Positions 56,501-64,000 of a DNA stretch of 64,000 nt are shown piece after piece. A program made the translations under genes and the position numbers. This stretch comes from Hirundichthys speculiger (Eukaryota; Chordata; Actinopteri; Beloniformes; Exocoetidae): the NCBI GenBank assembly GCA_018398805.1, contig JAGFBZ010000365.1:231865-295864 (forward strand), read 5' to 3'. The notes under the pieces are model-generated. The model was not told where the DNA came from, ran no database searches, and saw only the letters and a list, made by a program, of their open reading frames with translations. How positions within the stretch are numbered: the stretch's first letter is position 1; every line of letters begins with the position of its first letter.

Positions 56501-59500
56501 AAACCTATCCTACCAGAAAACCTATATAAATGGGCGGTGATATTGAGCCATGGTTCTACACATGTCTCAACAGGAGGGATGGTAGGACAGATACATTAAC
56601 ATTATATCAATTAATATGAAAATATTTTTGTAGAGCATGTCTGATATGTGCAAGATATAATTCACAGGGGAATATGAGACCAAAAAGGGGTAGGTTTCCG
56701 ACACTCCAAATATCCATTTCAGATAATCCCTATGGACTTTATTGAATTTAATCAAATTGAAGGGAAAAGTTTTTGTCTAATCATAAGAGATGCATTTTCT
56801 GATTGGGTAGAGCTGTTTCCAATGAAACACCCAGATGCTTTAACTGTAGCTAAGGTGCTATGTAAATATATATATCATGATATGGACGACTCCTACTGTG
56901 GTTAAAATAGCAGAGAGAGGTACCTGGATACATCTGACAAACTGTAAAAGACTCATCTCAGCTAAAGGATCCAATAGGGGAGGTGAGCAGGAGCCTGATA
57001 ATAGGGTGGTGCCAGACGTGTAGAGGCTGGTAAGATACAAAATTCAATGAAGCTTTCCAAGACAACAAACCAAGTAGAGGATAACCCTTTAGCTGACATG
57101 ACCCCGAGATGGTTGAAACTGTATCTACAGTTGTATAACTGTGTTCTTAATTTCTAGCTTTTTATTGATATGGTATCTCTGGAAGCCCCCAAATAAATTT
57201 ATATAACCAATAACATTAATCGAATGAAGAGAAGTAGTGGTCCTGAGACTTACACTCTATGGATAATATCCTGGGTGTATAATAATTCGATTACTGTAGA
57301 CATTCCTATAAAAGCGGTAAAAGGATTTTGGAACACTGTACAAATCACAGGCAAAGATTGGTCAGGTTACTGGTGGTATCTGACTGGACACATTCTGTGA
57401 CTTGATTGGAGTGCTTTTAATACAACTCTCGGATTGTTGTATGTGTTAATAGTACTATGGGAACCACAGAGCAGCCTAGGATGAACAATTATACCTGACG
57501 AGCTGGTGTGAGAGCTGTCAGTGTGCTGCTTGAGAGTGTTGATGGATGGTTTCTTGTTACCACTGGAATATCTGGTGATAATAACAATTGGTTGCTGATG
57601 GTAGAACAAACAGGGAATGTAACAAAAACAGACTGTGTGGTCTGTATGGGTTCAAGGCCCAAACTTCAGAGAGTACCAGCAGCTATCACTGATGAGTACA
57701 AATTAGTTGATCGAGTTGCAGCTGGTTTTGAATCTTTTATCTGTTGGTGGTGTATGCTTAACAAGAATGTGGACAGGATCAACTACATCCACTACAATGT
57801 TCAGAAAATAGGAAATTGGACCCAGAGGGGTTTTGCAGCTGTTCATGGACAGCTGTCGGCGACTTCACTCATGGCGTTCCAGAATAGAATAGCTCTGGAT
57901 ATGTTGCTTGCTGAGAGAGGAGGAACTTGTGCAATCTTTGGTGAACAATGTTGTTGGTTTATACCAAATAATACCGCTGCTGATAGCAGCCTGACTAAAG
58001 CCATTGAAGGCCTACGTACCCTCAATAGCAAGATGAAAGAGCATTCTGGTGTTGACACTTCCATGTGGGATTCATTGATGGATGCCTTTGGAAAATACCG
58101 TCTCTTGGTGTCCTCTGTTTTAATGTCGTTGGCCGTATTTGCGGCAGTTCTGACATTGTGTGGATGCTGTTGAATTCCATGTTTGCGTGCTTTGCTTAAC
58201 CGTTTCATCACCACAGCAATTTCCCCCGTGGATGTCCCAGCTGTATCCGTGCTGCCTGCTGACGACTCCACCTATGTGGAAATGGAACTTGTTGAACCAT
58301 GGGACATGCATTGTTCCAGGATCCAGATGGTCAGGGAGCTGTTTAAGCTTTTTTGAATGAACCATCATGTCCTTCTGATCCAATTCAAATTCAATTCAAT
58401 TCAATTCAAAAATACTTTATTAATCCCCCAAGGGGGAAATTCAAGTTTCAATACACCAGGAAAAATCTGGTGTACTAGGGAAGCTGTTAGTGTCCAGTGC
58501 TCCTTTTCATGCCAGGTCCCATGGTCCGAGTGCTAACTCCAGGTAACAGCCGTTAGCAGCCGTTAAAACAGTTAACAGCCATTAGAACCAGTATATCTTC
58601 ATAATGATGACAAGTGAGATATCTCCAGGTCAGAGGAGGAAACACCGATGAACCAGACCACCTCCACTGGGAAGACCAAGCTCCATTCAGTCCGGCGTGC
58701 GACGGAGCCGACCGTCCCAGAGGCCGGTTCATCATGCGGACCGGACCAGGCCATTGTCGTCTCCCCCGGCAGTGCTGGGCCCCACCAGGTCACCAGATGG
58801 CCCCTGCCAGGTCAGCTGACCCATCCGGCGTGTAGACTGCTGGACAGGGGCAGCATGCCGCCACTGCTACGTCGGGGGCTCCCGTCACGGCTCAGTGACG
58901 CTGCAGCCCGGATCCAGTGGCGGTGGTTGCCGCGGGAAGCAGTTCAGGGCTACTTAGCTTAGCTTTCCCGAACCGGCCTCCAGCGACATCGTCCATGTCT
59001 GCGGCGGAAGGTCTCCACCAGCCGCAAGAGGAACGATCCGCCCCCTGCAGACAGTATGTTGACATCCGACCGCAGATCACCACAAGCCGGGCACAAACTG
59101 GAGTGTCCATCGTCGCAGGGATAAGTCCCTGGAGCAGCAGCGAGAAGCGTCCATGCCAGGCGTCGTCCGGGCAACGACATATATCCACTAAATGATGGAA
59201 ACTCTGAGGGGCAACCTACCCCCTTATATCTGGTAAATTGGGAAAGGAACTGTTGGACAGAGAGTCCCACCTCAAGCAAAGGGCAGAATAATCCCTCGTG
59301 GTGACTTTGGGATCTAGGTAGTCTACCCTCAGAACCTTGGGTCCACCCATACTAAAAGCTGCTTTCTGTGTAACTGGCGTTTCTCTTTTCTGAATAAAAG
59401 GCGAAGGAGCGGCAGAGCGTGTCAGAGCGGTTTGTAACTAAGATACGTCTCTGGCCGTCTCTCCTCACGAGTAATAAGAATATAACTCTCTGTGTCTTCT

Positions 59501-62500
59501 TTCCCAGTATGTGAATAATAATGTTTTAGGTTGCTAAACCTGACAAGGTGCTACAACCAGCTTGGTAGTCTTAGGAAACCAGGAGGTGAAGAAAATTGCA
59601 GTTCCTTGAATGACCCCTGGGGGGGGGGTGCTTGGCTCCAAAAGCAAGTCAGGTAATCTTCATCAACGCTCATGTTAAAATGTTTTAAACATTTACATTC
59701 AAACAAATTTAAACATAAACCTGGTTAAAAAAGCAGTTGTGGCCTCCATAGTTAGATTTCACATCTATGACTGTATGCCAAAAAAAAAAAACAACAACTC
59801 CAAAATTAGTAGTTAATCTTAATTCAGAGATTTTTAATTCACATATAGATGGAAAGTTGCCATCACTTTAGTGATTGGCACTTTATTGACTTCTGAGCCA
59901 TGATTAGAAAGAGCATAGTCATTCGTATTTTAAAGATAATATTGTCACAGTGATCAGTGATGCTGCTGCTGCTCCCAGGTAGCGCCACGCAGTGACTTAT
60001 GGGGTGCCCTGGGCTGACTGTGGCAATGTGGGTGGTTTTTCTGTGTTTCTGTTTCTATTTGGTTACCTTCTGTGGCTCTTGGTGATTGCACATAGTTGTG
60101 TTGTAAGCACCATAAGCAGGGTAGGTAGATGACCATTTCCCTTTGAGTTTGAGATGTTCTGTGATCAGTTGATAAAATTGAAGTTCTGAGTTCTCTATAA
60201 ATCTCAGTTCAATAATCCAATGTCTCAGCTCTGCTGCAATATGTTTAGTCTTGCTGTCAACTATACTAACAGACTGTTGCTGCCAGCTGTGAGTAGGCCT
60301 TGAAAGGTCTGCAGATGATGTTATGGTAAACTTCACAGATCACAGGTACCTCTTTGTCCAGAGCATCTATGGACATAATTTCTGATATAGCCTTCTATAT
60401 AACTGGGTTTCTCCTGTGTGACGCCATCACGGGCGCCGGGCAGGAGTCCCATCTTTATTTGGTCTTAGTGGTGTTAAAGCTTACTGTCTTCTTCTGTCAA
60501 ACTGCCATTTCCTGCAACCGCCTGCTGAGGTGCAGATCTGACCCCTTTTGCATGCATATGGAAAATATATTCTGTAAAAAATCCAGCTAAGTGTTGCTAT
60601 TTAAGGTTAATTGTTGATCTTACTCAGACTCCTCAGTCTTTTAGAGGCTAGAACAGAGTCAATAATTTTTCCAGCACAGTAGCTCAGTAGCTGGCAGCTT
60701 TGTCCACGCAAGAAGCCTAACCAGCGGCCAGCTTATAGCTTGTTGGCTGTGTTGGGCCACCATGTGTTACACAGAGACTGCGAGGCCTTTGAGACAAAAC
60801 ACACCAAAAAAGGACTCAAGCTCCCAACAAGCTTTGCACCTAATTGTTTTACAACAGGGGTGCCCAATCCTGGTCCTTGAGAGCCCCTATCCAGCAGGTT
60901 TTAGATATTTCAAGTGGCTGGCTGTCTCATCAACAGACTTGTGCAGATTTTGATGACAACCTGATAATGAGCATTAATTAGAATCAGGTGTTGAAGTAGG
61001 GAAACCTCTAAAACATGTTGGGTAGGGGATCTCGAGGACCAAGATTGGACACCCCTGTTTTACAACAAGGTGTGAAAGTGATGTCAGCGCCTCCCTTACT
61101 GGCTAAAGACCCACATCACACAGCCGGAGTCCCCGGCAGAGGCAGAGTGCCCCCTGCAGCACATAAATACACCGAGCCTCCTCGTCTCACTGTCTTTGTG
61201 CCTGCACTTTAACTCATTCACTGCCATTAACGTCTATAGACGTCCATTCAAATCCGAACGTTTAATCCGAACGCGCAATTGACGTCTATAGACGTCAATT
61301 GCACAAAATATGTTTTTGAACGGGGTTTGCTCGGAAACACTCTGGCGGAGCTTCTCAATAGATATCAGAGTTCTCAGCATCGTAGTTAGTGTTTAGATCC
61401 TCCAGATGGCAGCATCCACACTTCCTATAAAGTCTGCCACGATGCAGATTTGTCTGAGGAGAAGATGGCGCAGCGTGGTAGCAAGGACAAGTACAAACAG
61501 CTCACACTCCAACAGTGTGTCGGTGTCGGTAGTTCGAGGAGTGAATGGAAAAAAGATGATGGAGGTGATGGAGATCATAGAGGATCAGAGCCAAGGAGAG
61601 GAGTGAAAGCCCGGGACGACCAACCAGGTCCAAGCGGAGTTCGGCCGCGCTCACGGCAGACTTTGCCCGTGTTGCCCTAGCTCTGCTCCGGAGAAAGTTC
61701 TGACGAATTTAGTGAACTCGATGGAGATTTGTCGGACGAATGGCTGCCGGTTGGATTGGCTGAGAGCAGCAGAGACTCATCGCCAGAAAGGCCAGAGAGA
61801 AGTAAGAAATAACTTTTTTCCTTTTGCTTTGCACCCGCGGTTCATCCCTCCCCGCACCTGTTTCTAACCATCCATGTTACGTGAGTTCCATCTTCTCCCA
61901 CCAGTTCATTTACTGGAATATCTAGTACCAGCATCTAGTTGTGCTGAATCTAGTTACTACTTTTCACCAGGAGATGGTGGACATGTGTGTCTGTAATCTG
62001 AGAACCATTTTTGTTGGTGGCATTATTCAAAATTTTAGCGTAAAATGAGTTTGTAAACACCCTCCGCCGGAGAGACACACGGCTCAGCAGAGGAAGGATG
62101 CAGGGCGTTGCGAGAGCAGAGCGAATGAGTCTTTTTTCTTTTTTTTTTCATTTACTCATGATGCTGAGAGGTAGGTTTATCGTCCACAAGAGTAATTTGT
62201 CAGGTTCTGGCTAACTCCGATTCAGAGGAGGAAGACATGCAGTTGTCCAGTGAAGCAGAAACTGACATCAGTATTGACGGCGAGTCCGCGCTGTAATGCA
62301 CAATCAGCAGACAGTATAGCGGATGTTTTGCCTCAGTGTGACCGGGGTGAAAACATTCTGCGATTGCCAAGCAGGTCCAGGTGTCAGGGGGGGCTCATAA
62401 CACCGCAAATATGGAAAAATGTAGTGGGGATGAAACAGTTCTGGCAACAAGGGAGAAGCCGGTGAAAAAAACACCGCTAATGGCGCACAGAAATCACGGT

Positions 62501-63161
62501 GGTGATGATGGTGGTGGCTGAGTTTTTGAGAGAAGAGGAATATTATCAAAAGTGGAGAATAAATTTTGATGAGCCTGTTGGTTATCGTGGAGACAATCTG
62601 GAGATATTTCTCATTGACAGTATTTATCTCAAACTGCTTTCAAGTTAAAGCCTTTTAAAATCTTGATATCAAAATTGTATATTTTCTTGAAAAAATTTTC
62701 AGGTCCTGCACCCAGTAGAGGTCCCAGTTCCACACCTGTTTGGCAGTGCAACAAAGAGAGGTGAGTGTAAAAAGGGGGGGGGGGTAGCTCCACACTGCAG
62801 CAATATCAAAAATATATTTATGCTGATTGTATATATATTTCTGTCAGTGGTGAAGCTGTCCTCTATTCCACATGGGTTTTGAGGTCAAAGGGGCCCGACA
62901 TTGCACGTGTGAATAGAGGACAGAAAAAAGCTAAAAAAGTAAGGAATAAGTAATCCAGGAATAGACCATGACAGTGATTAGAATTGCAATAGCTGCTTGT
63001 TTTATTGCCATCCATTCCCACCCTTTCCCTACTTTCTCCCATTCCCACCCTACTGCTGACCGCCATCTCCTCAGCATCCGACACCGCCTCATCATTATGC
63101 TGCTCTTCCTCAATATATCCATAATAATAATAATAATAATAACAATAACAATAATAATAAT

Positions 63162-63194
<33 letters not shown>

Positions 63195-63539
63195 AATAAT
63201 AATGATAATAATAATAATGATAATAATAATAATAATAATAATAGTAAAGCCTATTGATTTTATTTTTAATTGACCAAGAAAATTAATGATTTGTTATGCA
63301 TGTAACTTTGTAATCATATAATCTTTAATGTTCTGTCTGTGCCCTGAACACACCCAAAAAACAAACACTACATGCAAAGTCTCAAGTAGGGTTGTCACAA
63401 TACCAGAATTTCCGTAGTCAATACCAATACTAGCAAATTTCCACGGTTCTCGATACTCTATTCGATACCAACACTGAAAAAAAAGCATGTGCTTCTAAAA
63501 TCATTGGGATACTTTATTAAATAATAATAATAATAGGCC

Positions 63540-63636
<97 letters not shown>

Positions 63637-64000
63637 AGGCTAATTATAACAACTGATACATCAAACTTCTTTTTAGGTTAAGCTGCACTTAAATTTAGGA
63701 ACCGGTACCAAAAAATACCAGCTCTCGGTACACATCCCTATTGGAGACTATTTATTGCTCTTAGCAGAGTCATTTATCTTAATGCCTGATTGAAATCCAG
63801 TCCCTTGTTGGCCTCAGGACAAACATGTAGCTGTTTGACTCCAGACCACAGGCAGGATACAAAGCAGAACACTGAAAATATGCAGTAAAAAGGAAGATAA
63901 GACACACTTACAATCTGACAAATGAAGGGGAAGTTGATTTGATTGATGCCTCCAGCAAAAACTCCAAATGTCAGTCCTGTGTGAAACAGGAAGTTGAGGA
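46119..64000 (-). CDS. adgra1: Adhesion G-protein-coupled receptor A1-like, 3' part
   Basis: Four minus-strand coding exons in phase: 64000-63912 (partial), 53441-53290, 47765-47670 and 47589-46119. The protein segment starts in TM2 ([20 protein letters not shown]), continues through TM3 ([20 protein letters not shown]), TM4 ([13 protein letters not shown]), TM5-TM7 ([60 protein letters not shown]) and a ~300-residue tail. It ends [14 protein letters not shown], a PDZ-ligand terminus shared by the ADGRA group. ADGRA1 (GPR123) fits better than ADGRA2/3 by the [15 protein letters not shown] stretch and the ending. It is an orphan receptor, mainly neural in mammals. First exons lie beyond 64000. 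Introns are 10.5, 5.5 and 0.08 kb. Confidence 0.88.
47670..47765 (-). CDS. adgra1: adgra1 exon with TM4
   Basis: 96 bp; acceptor TTGGCAG, donor GTGAGT. Encodes [20 protein letters not shown] and a short second extracellular loop ending in a split tyrosine codon. Confidence 0.92.
48304..50291. mobile_element. Hairpin-bearing non-autonomous DNA element
   Basis: A 2.0-kb block with inverted ends GGGCCCTATCTTGC(A/G)CC at both sides. Near the left end is a long imperfect palindrome (48490-48602) centred on GGTGGTCCGACCACC, and sequences such as CCCAATACCCAATACCC and GGGTATTGGGTAATGGG recur. No protein frame with a recognisable motif. The superfamily is not identified and no clear target duplication is seen. 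Confidence 0.55.
48490..48602. repeat. Long near-perfect palindrome
   Basis: Two ~56-bp arms (TATCTTGCGGTAC...ATGGGTGGTC and its inverse) around a single unpaired C at 48546, with a 2-base length difference and a few mismatches. It could extrude as a hairpin. Confidence 0.85.
50456..51740. mobile_element. Non-autonomous PIF/Harbinger-like element, copy 2
   Basis: Same family as 662-1971, same AGGGGTGT...ACACCCCT ends and CAG on both sides (50453-50455, 51741-51743). Lies in the adgra1 intron. Small internal indels distinguish the copies. Confidence 0.68.
51367..51621 (-). pseudogene. Myb/SANT-like ORF remnant of Harbinger copy 2
   Basis: The minus-strand frame has [20 protein letters not shown], then [19 protein letters not shown], the third-helix tryptophan pattern of Harbinger Myb-like proteins, and is longer than in copy 1. 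The rest of that protein is absent, so it is a fragment. Confidence 0.55.
52956..52975. repeat. Homopolymer G tract
   Basis: Twenty consecutive G. Length unreliable. Confidence 0.9.
53290..53441 (-). CDS. adgra1: adgra1 exon with TM3
   Basis: 152 bp; acceptor CTGTGCCAG, donor GTAAAC. Encodes [20 protein letters not shown] and the second intracellular loop, ending in an AG-split arginine codon completed by the next exon. Confidence 0.92.
54125..54248 (+). repeat. ERV 2 5' LTR fragment
   Basis: Only the downstream 124 bp of the LTR is recognisable, from GCAGAGAGCGGTTTGAGA to CTGACA. A TTAACTTGGTCC stretch follows where a primer site would lie, but I cannot assign a tRNA. Confidence 0.55.
54634..54840 (-). 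mobile_element. LINE reverse-transcriptase C-terminal fragment
   Basis: The minus strand encodes [20 protein letters not shown] and [20 protein letters not shown], the conserved C-terminal segment of fish jockey-group LINE ORF2. Short and truncated. Confidence 0.6.
54936..55809 (+). pseudogene. ERV 2 gag/pro-pol-like frames
   Basis: Three overlapping or adjacent open stretches (54936-55166, 55206-55478, 55405-55809). The last includes [20 protein letters not shown] and [11 protein letters not shown], a block I have met repeatedly in teleost ERV polyproteins. A frame change falls near 55440-55480. No catalytic motif is visible. Confidence 0.4.
56085..56453 (+). pseudogene. pol: ERV 2 RNase H remnant
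   Basis: [20 protein letters not shown] (about 56100-56160) contains the D-S RNase H motif, and [20 protein letters not shown] (about 56265-56325) the last catalytic Asp region. The two lie in different frames, with a stop between. Confidence 0.65.
56540..56890 (+). pseudogene. pol: ERV 2 integrase remnant
   Basis: [12 protein letters not shown] (zinc-domain histidines, about 56555-56595), then [20 protein letters not shown] and [12 protein letters not shown] (catalytic core, about 56730-56825). Several stops. The C-terminal part is not recognisable. Confidence 0.65.
57508..58173 (+). pseudogene. env: ERV 2 envelope, mainly transmembrane subunit
   Basis: A 221-codon open frame. It contains a gamma-type retroviral transmembrane-subunit core: [19 protein letters not shown] followed by a CX6CC motif (CAIFGEQCC), a heptad-like stretch and a C-terminal hydrophobic anchor ([20 protein letters not shown]). 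An in-frame TGA at 58171-58173 ends it, although the same frame stays open to 58356. The surface subunit upstream is incomplete. The gene is considered inactive. Confidence 0.72.
58385..59190 (-). mobile_element. Retroposon with GAATT tail
   Basis: In minus sense it starts with a GC-rich region (TCGTTGCCCGGACGACGCCT) and ends with GGGATTAATAAAGTATTTTT and a (GAATT)n tail. This is the familiar 3' end of an abundant teleost retroposon. A short piece of the same 5' region lies at 3465-3540. It separates the env remnant from the 3' LTR of ERV 2. Confidence 0.6.
59400..59545 (+). repeat. ERV 2 3' LTR, downstream part
   Basis: Follows a candidate polyadenylation signal GAATAAAAG at about 59390. 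Matches 54125-54248 and ends CTGACA at 59545. The upstream LTR boundary was not resolved (59200-59400 probably belongs to it). Confidence 0.6.
60855..61057. mobile_element. hAT-type MITE with perfect target duplication
   Basis: 203 bp with ends CAGGGGTGCCCAATCCTGGT and the inverse-like ACCAAGATTGGACACCCCTG, flanked by perfect 8-bp TTTTACAA (60847-60854 and 61058-61065). No coding capacity. Confidence 0.88.
61213..62760 (+). pseudogene. piggyBac-like element, 5' fragment with two exon-like pieces
   Basis: Starts after TTAA (61209-61212) with CTCATTCACTGCCATTAACG and a repeated GACGTCTATAGACGTC palindrome, as at ends of fish piggyBac-like elements. An acidic frame ([20 protein letters not shown], about 61705-61765) ends at a GTAAGAAA donor near 61801. 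Another exon-like piece at 62702-62761 ([10 protein letters not shown] between a TTTTCAG acceptor and GTGAGTG donor) looks like the next part of the transposase N terminus. The catalytic domain was not found. Confidence 0.4.
63121..63245. repeat. (AAT)n/(AAC)n microsatellite
   Basis: Trinucleotide run grading AAT-AAC-AAT. Confidence 0.9.
63386..63742. mobile_element. Non-autonomous DNA element (hAT-like)
   Basis: TAGGGTTGTCACAATACC at the left and GGTACACATCCCTA at the right form inverted TAGGGNTGT ends, with GGTACCAAAAAATACC-type sub-ends of a common fish family. It carries an expanded AAT/AAC microsatellite (63518-63636). Confidence 0.5.
63518..63636. repeat. (AAT)n/(AAC)n microsatellite inside the 63.4-kb element
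   Basis: Pure AAT run followed by AAC run, within the MITE above. Confidence 0.9.
63912..64000 (-). CDS. adgra1: adgra1 exon with TM2 (partial)
   Basis: Donor ATT|GTAAGT at 63912, phase 0. Encodes [20 protein letters not shown] and on to FICQI. The exon continues past the window edge. Confidence 0.85.

Larger units (their letters stand above)
54125..59545 (+). mobile_element. Second endogenous retrovirus, degraded
   Basis: Bounded by related LTR pieces: 54125-54248 and 59400-59545 share CTCACGAGTAATAAGAATAT and the end GTTGCTAAACCTGACA. In between on the plus strand are gag-like frames (54936-55478), a retroviral polyprotein stretch (55405-55800), RNase H (about 56085-56350), integrase (about 56540-56890) and envelope (57508-58173). 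A LINE fragment and a retroposon interrupt it. Frames are broken throughout pol. It lies antisense to adgra1. Confidence 0.75.
53442..63911. other. adgra1 intron of 10.5 kb
   Basis: Filled by an antisense ERV remnant (54125-59545), a hAT MITE (60855-61057), a piggyBac-like 5' fragment (61213-62760), triplet microsatellites and another MITE. 59546-60846 shows no recognisable feature. Confidence 0.8.

Noticed and set aside
57508..58356. A conserved host-adopted envelope gene (percomORF-like)
   Set aside because: It lies among decayed pol and LTR sequence of the same provirus and has an in-frame stop, so an ordinary ERV remnant is simpler.

Overview
The window is nuclear DNA of a ray-finned (teleost) fish. 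The evidence is vertebrate GT-AG spliced exons of an adhesion GPCR, a repeat catalogue typical of teleosts (Tc1/Sleeping Beauty-like, Harbinger, hAT, piggyBac-like, L2 and L1/Tx1 LINEs, sushi-type Gypsy, endogenous retroviruses) and many long AT microsatellites. No bacterial features are present. The only ordinary host gene seen is adgra1 (GPR123-like) on the minus strand. Its last three coding exons in this window (46119-53441) and the tail of an earlier one (63912-64000, running off the edge) encode TM2-TM7 and the cytoplasmic tail. Its two large introns are filled with mobile elements.

Layout: 1-12 kb holds old repeats: an L1/Tx1 LINE split by a Harbinger element, a Tc1 fragment, a LINE whose ORF end has expanded into a 14-copy 90-bp in-frame minisatellite, a hAT element and a 2.1-kb solo-LTR candidate. 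From 12115 to 39991 lies one degraded minus-strand endogenous retrovirus (ERV) with a tRNA-Lys type primer site, gag, protease, an integrase remnant, envelope-region pieces and 3' accessory ORFs. Its two LTRs were later broken by two different insertions. A complete sushi-type Gypsy element (12693-17877, 5-bp target duplication ATTTG) sits in the 3' LTR. An 11.9-kb DNA transposon (28020-39936, 8-bp duplication AAAATCTC) sits in the 5' LTR. Each LTR carries the empty site for the insertion found in the other. From 40 to 46 kb there is sparse repeat DNA. From 46 to 64 kb is adgra1, with a second Harbinger copy, a hairpin-bearing DNA element, a second, degraded ERV (54125-59545) and several non-autonomous elements in its introns.

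The most notable object is the 28020-39936 transposon. It has roughly 2-kb terminal inverted repeats made largely of degenerate palindromic GGTAATTACC-like units. Between them are two apparently intact, divergently transcribed, intron-containing genes. The plus-strand gene encodes a 322-aa IS1595/Merlin-type transposase with an N-terminal zinc-ribbon-like segment and DDE motifs. The minus-strand gene encodes a 260-aa protein with the architecture of vertebrate CCDC106 (basic N terminus, leucine heptads, Ser/Glu/Lys-rich linker, conserved C-terminal domain). I infer that CCDC106-like proteins are partner proteins of a giant Merlin-related transposon and that the single-copy vertebrate CCDC106 may be a domesticated descendant. 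Everything here is read from sequence and family memory; no searches were run.
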